From contig QPFY01000002.1 of NCBI GenBank assembly GCA_003665825.1, positions 372,001 to 436,000 on the forward strand: a stretch of DNA of 64,000 nucleotides, read 5' to 3'. This document shows positions 25,293 to 34,833 of the stretch, in pieces. Numbering within the stretch: the first letter of the stretch is position 1; every line of letters begins with the position of its first letter. The notes under the pieces were generated by a model. That model saw nothing but the letters and a program-made list of their open reading frames with translations. It ran no database searches and was not told the DNA's origin. A program made the translations under genes and the position numbers. This stretch comes from Microbotryum silenes-acaulis. Taxonomy: Eukaryota; Basidiomycota; Microbotryomycetes; Microbotryales; Microbotryaceae.

Positions 25293-25533
25293 CGTGCAGT
25301 GGTTCGATGGGCGGGTGAGCAGAATTGGGTCGGTGCGACGTGGGGCTGACAGGAGCTGATACTATCGATTGAGTTCAAGGCGGGTGGAAGATGAGTGGTG
25401 GGGGCATGGAATCAAGGGGCAGAGATGTAGATGAAGCGGACTCACTCGGAGGAGGTGTATTGAACTCGGCGGGGACGAGGAAGGCCTGTTGGAATCAACG
25501 ATGATCCCGAAATGATCAACAAAAGAAGAAGAA

Positions 25534-25605
25534 CGGCTGGACCAGGAGTCGAACCTGGGTCGCTTCCATTAATCGGAAAAGCTTTGACCTCTAAGCTATC
25601 CGGCC
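25534..25605 (-). tRNA. tRNA-like gene, apparent anticodon UUA, atypical anticodon loop
   Basis: The minus strand folds as a 72-nt cloverleaf. The acceptor is GGCCGGA/TCCAGCC with one C-A mismatch, and TA occupies positions 8-9. The D arm is GCTT...AAGC with a GG in the loop. The anticodon arm is TTTCC/GGAAG with one T-G pair. The variable loop has 4 nt, and the T arm CCAGG-TTCGACT-CCTGG is perfect. The anticodon loop is GATTAAT, which gives UUA at positions 34-36 and A instead of U at 33. A TTTT run about 10 nt downstream would terminate Pol III. B-box quality is good, so transcription is likely. Isotype is unresolved: a pseudogene, a mutated copy or an ochre-reading tRNA are all possible. 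Confidence 0.65.
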
Positions 25606-26402
25606 CCCGATATCAGTGCAAGGTCTACTAACACCTTCAACACTTCCCCTTAGACCTTTGCACTGCTGCCAGGCTATTGCAATGCGTCATATGATGAACA
25701 AGTTCTACAAAAAAAACAACGACTCTAAGTCCCAATTGGACTCTGTGTCAAGCTTCTGCGGCAGCTCCGGCAGCTATGTGCGGCCTCATTGGAAAGATTT
25801 ACAAGAAAGGTTCTATAATAAATCCTCACAAGGCCAAAGTGAGGGCAACGAAGGAGAGAGAGAGAAAGTGAAGAAAAAGGAACAGAGAGAGGTGTGGCTC
25901 GTATACGGTGAGGCCGGGAGAGTCGAGTTAAGCGAGCGCTTGAGATCGCTCGATCGGTGCCAATGACGCCAGCCCGTGTCGCCGCCGCCGCTCGGCATCG
26001 CAGCTCCCCGGCGCTGCGGACTTCCGAAAGGAGACCCACTCCGTCACCGAGGCCACTTGCATCAAGGTCACTCTGACCCGCTTCAACGTAATTTGCAGCA
26101 GCAATGATCACAAGCAGTGTTCTTGATGTTTGTAACATGACACTCGTATTTTTACGCGTCTGCTCGTACTACTCTCGAGTCGGAATGTGTTACGAGCTGT
26201 TCCTGAGCACGGACCTCTAGCACGTGCCTGACTAGTTTGCTCGCGGCGCGAGTGTCCACGTCACCACCCTCGATACTGAAGTGTGAACCAGTTTGATTTA
26301 TTTCCTTACGCACATTAACTCTACTAACCATCTTGCACCACCAAAACACCTCCATCAAATAAGGTTTTCAGTCGCGCGCGCGCCGATCTTTTCTTGAGAA
26401 AA
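25606..26402. other. Spacer between the tRNA and the TIR element
   Basis: No gene is supportable here. Ser/Arg-rich frames on the minus strand (to 26138) lack splice or family support. A GCGCGCGCGC tract lies near 26375, just outside the element. Confidence 0.45.
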
Positions 26403-26613
26403 GGACAAAAATGCCTTCGCTTCTTTTCATGAGGACAGATATGCCCTTCTCTAAAGGACCAAAATGCCCTCGGATTCTCGACTCCTGTAATACTTGATAT
26501 ATCAGCTCATAACCAAGAGGGTAGCTTCTTGTAGTCGTTGTGATCAGCGCCGTATACTCAGAATCCCCAGAGATGCCGTGAGAATTCAGTTATCACGGTC
26601 GCAAAGTCAGGGG
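26403..26613 (+). repeat. Left terminal inverted repeat
   Basis: It is 211 bp long and matches the reverse complement of 27399..27607, with one 2-bp gap and a few substitutions. It starts GGACAAAAATGCC and ends GCAAAGTCAGGG. Confidence 0.9.
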
Positions 26614-27069
26614 CCTCATCGATCGTCGACGCGTCGAGGCGCGCGAGTTCGCGAATCGACGTTGGCCACCTTGCGCATTCTCGCCCCGACATCGAAGTCA
26701 CCACCGACTTTCGACAATGGAACATTCCTTCAGGAAGGAAAAAAGTCTCTACGAAAAGAAGGAGCTCACAGATGCGGGCCATCGATATGCGCTTGATCAC
26801 CAGTTTCAGCTCGACATTCGCAAGTTTGACACGCGTCGTGAGCAAGAGTGTCCAAGATCCTCCGTGCGCCGTCTCTGCCACTGCTATCTCCAAAGGAGAA
26901 TGCAGTGTTTAGACCATCATTGTCTTCAATGAAGCCCACAGTCACCGATCGCTGCTACACACCGGCGACAGCAAGAGCAGACTTACGCGACACCGCTCCA
27001 ACCTGTTCCATCTCGGGCCGAATGGAAGCTGCATCGTCTTCCTCGTGAGCGTCATGAGGTCACGGTGAA

Positions 27070-27252
27070 GTGGACGATAGTGACTCAACTGACGAAGAAG
27101 AGAGTGTCATTATCTTTCCGTCACATCTCTCCAAGCGTACACGACGTCCGATCAAGCGCAGGATCCGGGGTGCGGACGAGAGGTCCAAGCGCGACACGAT
27201 CTGTGGTCTCTGCAAAGGCCCCAGACACAACCGAGTTACATGCGATAGATAG
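27070..27252 (+). pseudogene. Transposase remnant: acidic stretch plus CCHC zinc knuckle
   Basis: A 60-residue frame begins MDDSDSTDEEES, continues through a basic segment (RTRRPIKRRIRG) and ends TICGLCKGPRHNRVTCDR. The C-x2-C-x4-H-x4-C knuckle at the very end of the protein matches the C-terminal zinc knuckle of MULE/FAR1-type transposases. Upstream frames within the element do not form a readable catalytic domain, so this is best seen as the surviving 3' end of a decayed transposase gene. Confidence 0.6.
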
Positions 27253-27398
27253 ATAGACCATTTGAATCTGAGCATAAGGTGTCAAGACTGTCAATCTTAC
27301 TACAAGTTGAAGGCATGCTGGCCTGTTTCATACGGAATTCACTGCGGTCTATACTCATCGCTCGCTTTCGACTTGGACTCGCTTCAGTCGCGATAGGG

Positions 27399-27607
27399 CC
27401 CTGACTTTGCGACCGTGATAACTGAATTCTCACGGCATCTCTGGGGATTCTGAGCATACGGCGCTGATCACAACGACTACAAGAAGCTACCCTCTTGGTT
27501 ATGAGCTGATATATAAATATTACAGGAGTCGAGAATCCGAGGGCATTTTGGTCCTTTAGAGAAGGGCATATCTGTCCTCATGAAAAGAAGCGAGGGCATT
27601 TTTGTCC
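27399..27607 (-). repeat. Right terminal inverted repeat
   Basis: It is 209 bp long and an inverted copy of 26403..26613. The near-identity of the arms suggests recent activity or conversion between arms. Confidence 0.9.
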
Positions 27608-27994
27608 GCTTCCTCGGCATTCTGGGGAAGGCCGCATGTATGCACCTGTCGGGATTCGATTCAAAGCATAGGACGAGGTCTAAACGCTCGATCGTGCCTA
27701 CGTGAAAAAAACAACCCCTGAATCCCAGACCAATCATACTAGTGGGCCCGATTAAGCTCGAGATTTTATATCGCAGAATTTGATCGCATCGAGTTCGATG
27801 CTTGAGCAGAGCAGGGCAGTGTTAAGCGCGCCACCGCCCACACCGGACGTCGCGCTCCGCCCATTTACTCTGCAGCTCTCACCGCCACACTTTCGGCAAG
27901 AGTGAGCACTCTCCTTCTTCGTCCGACACTACTCAGCACATTGTACGAATCTGGGCAGGAACCGTATACCTTGTCTCCTCGATAGCAAGCCACC

Positions 27995-29142
27995 ATGTCG
28001 ACATCCGGCTGCCCGGTCTATGCGCCCTTCTTTGGGTTCGCAGGCGTGTTCTGTGCTGTAAGTCAGGTCTAACATGTGAACGATGGATGGGGAACAACAG
28101 TGATTTGGTGGCTTCAGAAGTACCAGATGCCCAAGGCTGGTCTACTCGGCGTGGAGCTGCACCGGCCCGATCATGACATCGTCATCGACTCCTGCGCGAA
28201 CGAACCGGACGGCTGACCATATCACACACCGCTTCCCCTTCTCGCCTCACCTGATCTGATTCTACAGATGGTCTTTTCGACAATCGGAGCAGCATACGGG
28301 ACGGCCAAGGCAGGGATCGGAATCTCGGGCATGGGTACATTACGGCCCGACCTCATCATGAAGGTGCGCACCCGCTCTCGATCGCCATCTACAAGGCTCT
28401 CCACTCCATGCATCCGATGCAGGTCGCTGACATCATTTTTGCGATGTGGGATTGAACTTCAAGTCGCTCATCCCGGTCGTCATGGCTGGTATCATCGCCG
28501 TCTATGGGCTGGTCGTCTCGGTGCTTATCGTCGGTGGCCTCTCACCGGACGTGCCGTACTCGCTCTACGCCGGATTCATTCATCTCGCAGCCGGGCTGAG
28601 TTGTGGATTGACGGGGCTGGCAGCAGGTCATGCGGTCGGGATCGTTGGTGATGCCGTAAGCCTAGCTCGGCTCGCGGTACGGACCTCGATCGGAGGGCGA
28701 AGCTGAAGGTGACTCATACCCTATACACAGTGCGCTCGGGCCTATATGTTCCAGTCCAAGATCTTCGTCGCGATGGTGCTCATGCTGGTGAGTATGATTG
28801 CTCTTATACTGGGCTGGTATCGAGTAAGCCACTGATTGATCCGGCCTTGATTCGCATACCGTAGATTTTCGCTGGTTCGTTTAGAGTCCGATACACCTCG
28901 ACGTACTTGAGCCGTATCACTGACCAACCTTCTCGTTTTAATCTCATCGTGAACGCTTGTCTCACCCGCTATTGCCGTCCTACTTGCGCTCCGTTGCGCC
29001 GCTCCTCCGCATCCGCCCTCACTGCCTCGTCCACCGGCCCTCGTTGACCTTTTCGAAATACCGTTAAACAGAGGTCATCGGTCTGTACGGTCTCATTGTC
29101 GCTCTCATCCTCAACACAAGAGCCGGCGAGTCAGTCTGCTAG
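27995..29142 (+). CDS. VMA3: V-type ATPase proteolipid subunit c
   Basis: Six exons, 27995..28057, 28268..28363, 28464..28655, 28731..28787, 28865..28874 and 29072..29142, give 162 residues, the usual length. Four membrane helices are visible: [13 protein letters not shown], the [17 protein letters not shown] helix, the [11 protein letters not shown] region, and the last helix with [16 protein letters not shown]. The Glu in FAEVIG is the essential proton-carrying carboxylate of the V0 ring. Exon 5 is only 10 nt long, and the essential Glu codon is split G|AG across the following intron. The sequence fits Vma3 better than Vma11 or Vma16 (a four-helix protein with a short N-terminus). Confidence 0.95.
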
Positions 29143-30119
29143 AGGAAAGGGGAATTGCGTCGAGTGGGCGCGAGAGACGACCCCTTGGTGGGTGGGAAGA
29201 TGAGACACGTCAGCGATGTCGTACCCTTCTAGCGCACTTCAACATCTTTGCAATAAATACGTACTTGTCATCGGTTTTTATGGCGCGATCAAGAAAGGGA
29301 TTGGTTGATTTTGAAGCAGATTCGGCGATCTGGCGATCGGTGAGCAAGGGCTAGGACTTTGAAAAATCGGGACTGGACGAGTGCGACTTCAGTCACTTAA
29401 CTCAGGTGCATCATGAGTCCTTTCATTCTACCGCACCTGACGAGCTTTTGCTCCTCAACCATCTCACTCCCATTCCACGCACTTGTCGCTGACGTATCGA
29501 CTCGGATTCGACCCAACCGTGATCATTCGCATCTCGCGACGATGCGGTGCGAGGCAAGATGTGCCCCCCAAGGTCTACTAGTAGAAGTCCGTAGTTGCGA
29601 GCTCGGTAACGTCGGAAAATGGCGATGGAGGGGATATGGGTAAAGATTTATCGATGCTTTCAAATCGCTGTCCAGCAGAGGGTTTCGTTGCAAGACTTGC
29701 GGTACGTCGTATAAGACGAATGCGAGCGAGGGAAGCGAACGCAAGCACGGAGCGACGCGGGGAAATCAATAGCCGGAAAGCCCATTATTTGGAGTGGTGT
29801 GTTCTGAATCTCTCTAGATCAGTCGTAGTACAGTACCATGAACCTACTAAGTATACATCCCTCTATATTTGCTGCGCAGATCAGGTGAATGATGGGTCTC
29901 AAACCAAAGTATTGAACAGCGCTGTTCCAAGGGGAGCTATAGCACTCTAGAAGCGCCACTACAAAACCTCAGCGGGAGCAATACTGATAAAACAAACGAC
30001 ACATCCCAGAGATAAATTTCGCGGCGAGTGGGCTTGCCATTCGCGCAGATGGAGGGTATACACGACACCTCGAGTGAGGGAAAAGGGAACCATCGACATT
30101 TTCGGCACCATGTCACCGC
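29143..30119. other. Intergenic region
   Basis: Between the V-ATPase gene and the 3' end of the Cys-rich secreted gene I find no supportable gene. Short frames such as 29413..29643 (+) show no family features. Confidence 0.5.
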
Positions 30120-31419
30120 TCAGAACATCGACAGCTCGGCGACACAGTCCGTTCCACCGAGGCAGAGAGCGGATCGCTTCCCAACGTGGAAAGAACTTCG
30201 GGCCTTAACCTCTCCATTTGCCGCCTTGGCGCAGATGTTGGATTTGCAGATCAATACGTCCACGCAAGCAAAGTCGGGGTCGGACTTGCACGACTCGCCG
30301 AGCTGTACGAAGTCGCACGAGGTGTCAGCAGCAGCCCTCGTTGAAAGCGCGGTGATCAGCGTGGGTATGCTCACCTTTCTCCTGGTGTCGCAATTTCCCG
30401 TGTTGGTGTTGCAGTAGTTGGAAGCGCAGTTCTGATTAAAGATCTGGAAGTTGTGCTCGGCCGTGAAGTTCTTGGAGCCTAGGGTGTAATCCTGTCAGGA
30501 AAGAAACCGCCGGTGAGTCTGCTGGGTCTGCTGTTCCAGAAGGCGGCATGCAATACTGACTTGGCAGAACGAGCCAAGTCCTCCACACGTCCCGGCAGCA
30601 GTCCTCGAAAAGTTTTGTGCGTTGCAGTAGAGATAGCCGGAGCAGACCGTGTCGTCACCATTGCACTTGTAGCCGAAGCCACCGCTGCGCGTGAGGATAT
30701 AAAAAGTTGTCAGGCATCGCGTTTCAAGCTGTCGAAAATTACCAGACTGACCTGCATCGACCATCGTGACAGATCCCATTGTCGCAGTTCGCGTCCGTCT
30801 TGCAGCTATCTCCGACATGGTGTGCGAAACAAAGGTCAGCATGCGCAAGTCCGTGCACGGCGGGAGCAAAGGAAGCGGTCCGAGCTCAGGATGTGAGAGG
30901 TCCCGAGGCGGTCCTTCACCCCGTGACAAGACCAGACTGACCGAGCGCGAGAGACACCACAGAAATAGGCACTATGAATCAGAAAAACAAGAAGAGTCAG
31001 ATGGACGGATCCTGCGGGAAGAACGTTTGCGATGAACGGACCCGCTGCGCCCGAACCGAGAGCACTGAGGCAAGGTCGGTTTGATACCATCGCCTTGGTT
31101 CCCTTCCTCGTTTCCTGCACCCGTACCGGGGACTGATAAATCGAGATAAAAAAAACATCGGCATTAGCGAATCGAGATCTGAACGAAGAAGCAATCCTGG
31201 CAAGTTTCGTTTGAACTCACGCTTCATCGCTCCGGCTGCGCACGCCGACTCGTTGCCGTAGAAAGATCCATTTGCATGGACTGCAGAGCAAGGAAAACGT
31301 CCGAAACCCCAAGCTGCTGAAGGCATGGTGTTGTTCCAAGCGAAGAAGGTGGGGCCCTTGGCCGAGACGGACGAGACGGCGAAGGCGCCCAGGGCGATGA
31401 CGGAGGCCGCGGCGCGCAT
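30120..31419 (-). CDS. Secreted cysteine-rich protein
   Basis: A clear signal peptide starts at 31419 (MRAAASVIALGAFAVSSVSA). A short extracellular segment follows with N-glycosylation sites (NNT, NGS, NES). Later exons encode Cys-rich modules: DSCKTDANCDNGICHDGRC, then GGFGYKCNGDDTVCSGYLYC, then CGGLGSFC, NCASNYC, LGESCKSD and ICKSNICA. The frame ends at 30120. The repeated C-x6-C-x4-C pattern resembles Dickkopf-like/EB-type modules found in many secreted basidiomycete proteins of unknown role. Exon limits in the middle (about 30900-31200) are uncertain, including a basic linker (VHRKRSSRR). The function is unknown. Confidence 0.6.
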
Positions 31420-31758
31420 TGGATGATGTTGAATGAGCTTCGATGAGAAAGGGTGCGAAGGTGGGGGCGAGTAGCAACTCGGCTGGCAGTAGTTCGCAGT
31501 GGCTGAGCGGGATGGGTGCAACGAGGGAGATGAAAGAGTAGTTTTGAAATATCTCTCTCGTGTAGTCAAGTACCGGTTCGCGTCCGAGAGGCTCTAGGAG
31601 GTCGAAGCGAAAGCGGAGTGAACCTCCAGCGGAGAGCCAGTGCCGCGCGGGAGCCGCGGTCTCAAACTAGTGGCTCGCGAGAGATATCTCTGATGGCTAA
31701 AAATTGCGCTTATGATCTTCGCCAGTTCACGTATCTATTGAAACTGAACAGCGATGTG

Positions 31759-31806
31759 CTGAACGAGTTGGCGGCAGGGACGAGCCAATGAGTTCGTAAT
31801 CAAGTG
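31759..31806 (+). repeat. 48-bp direct repeat, copy 1
   Basis: Identical to 31837..31884. The copy begins CTGAACGAGTTGGCGG and ends TAATCAAGTG. Confidence 0.95.
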
Positions 31807-31836
31807 GTGATTGCAATGAAGGAGTTCTTCACATAC

Positions 31837-31884
31837 CTGAACGAGTTGGCGGCAGGGACGAGCCAATGAGTTCGTAATCAAGTG
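31837..31884 (+). repeat. 48-bp direct repeat, copy 2
   Basis: A perfect repeat of 31759..31806 with a 78-bp period, in the spacer between the Cys-rich secreted gene and the decarboxylase. The intervening 30 bp are not repeated. Confidence 0.95.
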
Positions 31885-32245
31885 AAGAAGAGGAAGCAAA
31901 GACGCGAATAGCGCGCGCGACTAATACAAAGTGGAGACGCACGTAGTGCGGATTTAAGGCAAGAGTAATTTACTTCAACAGTATCTTCTACAGGGTCTAC
32001 ACGTGGCTTGTGTTACGTAGGAAAGAATTCTGATGGTTTGCTTCAAAAGTACTGGGTATCTGCGGTTCTCGTGGGGTGGCGGCCTGATCACCATGAAGCG
32101 CATGATGTCACTCCCGTGGAGCATAAGGTTTGTCTTGGGGAAGGTCGCAGGAGGTCGCAGGAGAGTCCGAAGTCAGCAGAGATAATCATCCAGTGTCTAC
32201 CAGTCATATATGCTGTCTGGAAGGGTTTAAATATATGTTGACACA

Positions 32246-34457
32246 TCATCGCTCGGTGGCCTCTTCCGTCACTTTGTCAAAGACCTCTTTCACAATAGTC
32301 CAATCCCGCTCCTCATTCGTCAACCAATTGCTCACCGCGATGCGGATCGCGCCTCTCCCCTTCCACTTCGTGCCCGTACAGTACATCCTCCCAGTATTAT
32401 TGATCTCTTGTCGGAGGACATCGGCGCCATTCTCGCTTCTGAAACGTATCGGCCCTTTGGACATAGAGGGGGCGAAGAGGACGATGTTGAGTTGTCGGAA
32501 ACGAAGTTTGGACCCAGGAGACCGAGAGGAAGGCGTGAGGACGTCGAAGGCTGGGTTGGAATCGAGGTAGGATGCAACGCGACGAGCAAAGGCAATGTTG
32601 CTCGCAAATAGCTCGGCATAGCCCGATGTCCCCAGAGAGATCAACGACGCGTAGACGGGGAGAGCTCGGCTGGAAAAAAGAAGCAGCTCAAGGGCGAAAT
32701 TCAGCATCAGCCAGGGACGAGCAAGACGCCGGAGAAGAGAGAGAGAACGCACAATCGACGAAAGCTTTCCACGTTGAGGAAGATGGGAGATGTCATGGTG
32801 CGGTACGGATCCAAGAGAGGGGTCGTGGTCTCCGTGGGGGAGCTCGGAACTGACACCTGTGTTGAGCGGAGGTAGGCCGGGGAGTTTTGCCCCGGTCCCA
32901 GTAGCTCGTACAGGCCCGACGAACGCGAGAAGAATATGCCGCAATCATATGGAACGTTCAGCCCTGTATTGACACACAATTGAGAATCAGCCCGTCTGCT
33001 TTTCGGCACAAAGCGTGGGTTTGGATCGGACTGACACTTGTGCGCATCCGAGCAGATGCTGTCTGCGAGCGCAATATCGTCTACCCAGTGCTTGAACTCG
33101 GGCAAGACGCTTGCAAAGACGGCGAACGCTATGACGCAAAGGCAGAAAACAGGGGACAGGGCAAGTCAAAACTGCTTCGTCGAGAGGCCCGCCGAGAGGC
33201 CCGCTGGACTGACCTGAATCGACGTGCAGCCACGCGCCACACTGGTCGCATAAATGCCGAATTTTGTGGACCTCGCCGGTCCATCCTCTGGTGTAGCGGA
33301 TCCGGTGCGGTCAAAAATCGATTTTTTCGACAATGACCACGACGCCCCAAGACTAACCCCGTGTTGACCTCTCCCGCACTAATCACCACGATCGACCCCA
33401 CCTTGGCCTGCTCATTCTCCCGGAGCATCGTCTCCAGACGAACCATATCAAAGTCGCAGGCCTCCTCACTCACTTGATCAGTGAGATCGTGTACATTCCT
33501 CCTCCCGATCCCGACGAGACTCGCAGCTTTGGCTACACTCGCGTGTGCGCCAGCAACGAAAACTTTGACCGGCACGTCCCCATACCCGTCTTCGGCGACG
33601 GACCACGAGGAGCCCTTGATGCGTGATACGACATAATCTCGACCTAGGGCTAGACCGAGGATGTTGGACGCCGTGGCTCCGGTCGTGAAGGTGTTGTGCG
33701 TGAAGCGATCCCGAGGGAGCGAGAGGAAGTCTAGGAGTTGAGAAAGCGTGATCTGTTCTAGGATGGTGGAGATCGTTTCTTCCTGATATTGGATACATAC
33801 ACTTTGGGACTCAGCAAATGGACTGCACAAAGCAGATACAAAAGAGCTTCCCTCACCGGTTGATGGACCTGAACGTTCGGGTCAAAGGAAGTGACGAGGT
33901 TGTCGGCGAGATGAGCTGCCGAGGTGACCCCACCTGTGATGAGGCCATAGTATCGAGGGCCTGAGGGCACCGTAAATGCCATATCAGTACTGTATCGACT
34001 CAACTTCTTCTTTATATACGACTCATATGAACACTGACCCGCTTGTCCCACTGGCAGAGCGGGGCAAATCTTGTCGAGAAGCAAGTCCGTCCGACGTTGC
34101 TGTCGGGCTCATGTCAACTCACGGAATTGTAGCGGTAGCGCAGATTCATTCGCAAATATGATCAAAGTGACCTTTGAGACCCCAGCCTTTCTCGGGAATG
34201 TGCTTTGGTAATGCCTGCAATGCTTCCTCGATCAGTTCCGGAGTCGAGTTCGGCGGTAGCTTCGTCAACTCTCTCGAACGAGCCAAGATTGTCTCCGTGA
34301 TTCGTGTGTATTGCTGCTTAAACTGAAGGGCTGTGCATGTTGAGGTTCCCGAAGAGGTCAGTGGCTGGTGACCACCCACCCTGGAGGGAGAAAGTGGCTG
34401 CTTACCATCGTCGGTCGCCGCTTCGCAACTCGCTGGGGTGCTGCTTGCAGGGCTCAT
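32246..34457 (-). CDS. Group II PLP-dependent amino-acid decarboxylase
   Basis: Exon 1 is 34406..34457 (MSPASSTPASCEAATDD). Later exons read ALQFKQQYTRITETIL, LLDKICPALPVGQAG, GPRYYGLITGGVTSAAHLAD, FTTGATASNILGLALGRDY, GAHASVAKAASLVGIGR and GEVNTG, then CDQCGAWLHVDS. The cofactor lysine lies in SDAHKWLNVPYDCG, restored across an intron that uses a GTCAGT donor (T|GG makes the Trp). The C-terminal block has RRFRALPVYASLISLG. This is the aromatic-amino-acid/tyrosine decarboxylase fold (Pyridoxal_deC), which yields an amine plus CO2; the substrate is not readable from sequence. A 13-C homopolymer lies upstream at 34595-34607. Confidence 0.9.
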
Positions 34458-34594
34458 CTCAGGCCTTCTAGTATCCCAGAGCGAGAAGTGAGGGACGAGA
34501 ACACGAATCAAGCTGGGTCAGAGTGCTTTTCACTGAGCGGACGAGATTGGGAGCTCTGGAAGCGCATGGTGCCGCGACACTCGATAATGGAACA

Positions 34595-34607
34595 CCCCCC
34601 CCCCCCC
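34595..34607 (+). repeat. Poly-C run
   Basis: Thirteen consecutive C bases in the spacer between the decarboxylase start and the UreG 3' end. Its length may be unreliable in the assembly. Confidence 0.9.
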
Positions 34608-34833
34608 ACTTGCTGCTCCCACATGCTCCGGGCGGATCACCGGCCGGGCCGATTTCCGCTCTCGGTTCGCTTCGATTGAGCCCGGCGTTGCGCCCAATGA
34701 TAGGTAACCAAACCCGAACTTCATCATCTAACTCGGAAAATGCGTAACTTTGTCAGGCCAAATAGATTACGTTGCAGGCGCACTTGACTGCATCGTCTAC
34801 TGCCCCCTTAGAAACTCAACCTCAGCATTCAGC

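Larger units (their letters stand above)
26403..27607. mobile_element. Mutator-like element with ~210-bp terminal inverted repeats
   Basis: The left arm 26403..26613 and right arm 27399..27607 are inverted copies differing at only a few positions. The whole unit spans 1,205 bp. Both ends begin GGACAAAAATGCC. Each arm contains three related GGAC...AATGCCC words within its first ~70 bp. The interior encodes a CGLC-x4-H-x4-C zinc knuckle (see 27070..27252), typical of the C-terminus of MULE transposases. Long arms plus that knuckle point to a Mutator-like element, probably internally deleted since no DDE transposase is readable. No target-site duplication is obvious, so the exact outer ends are uncertain. 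Confidence 0.75.
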
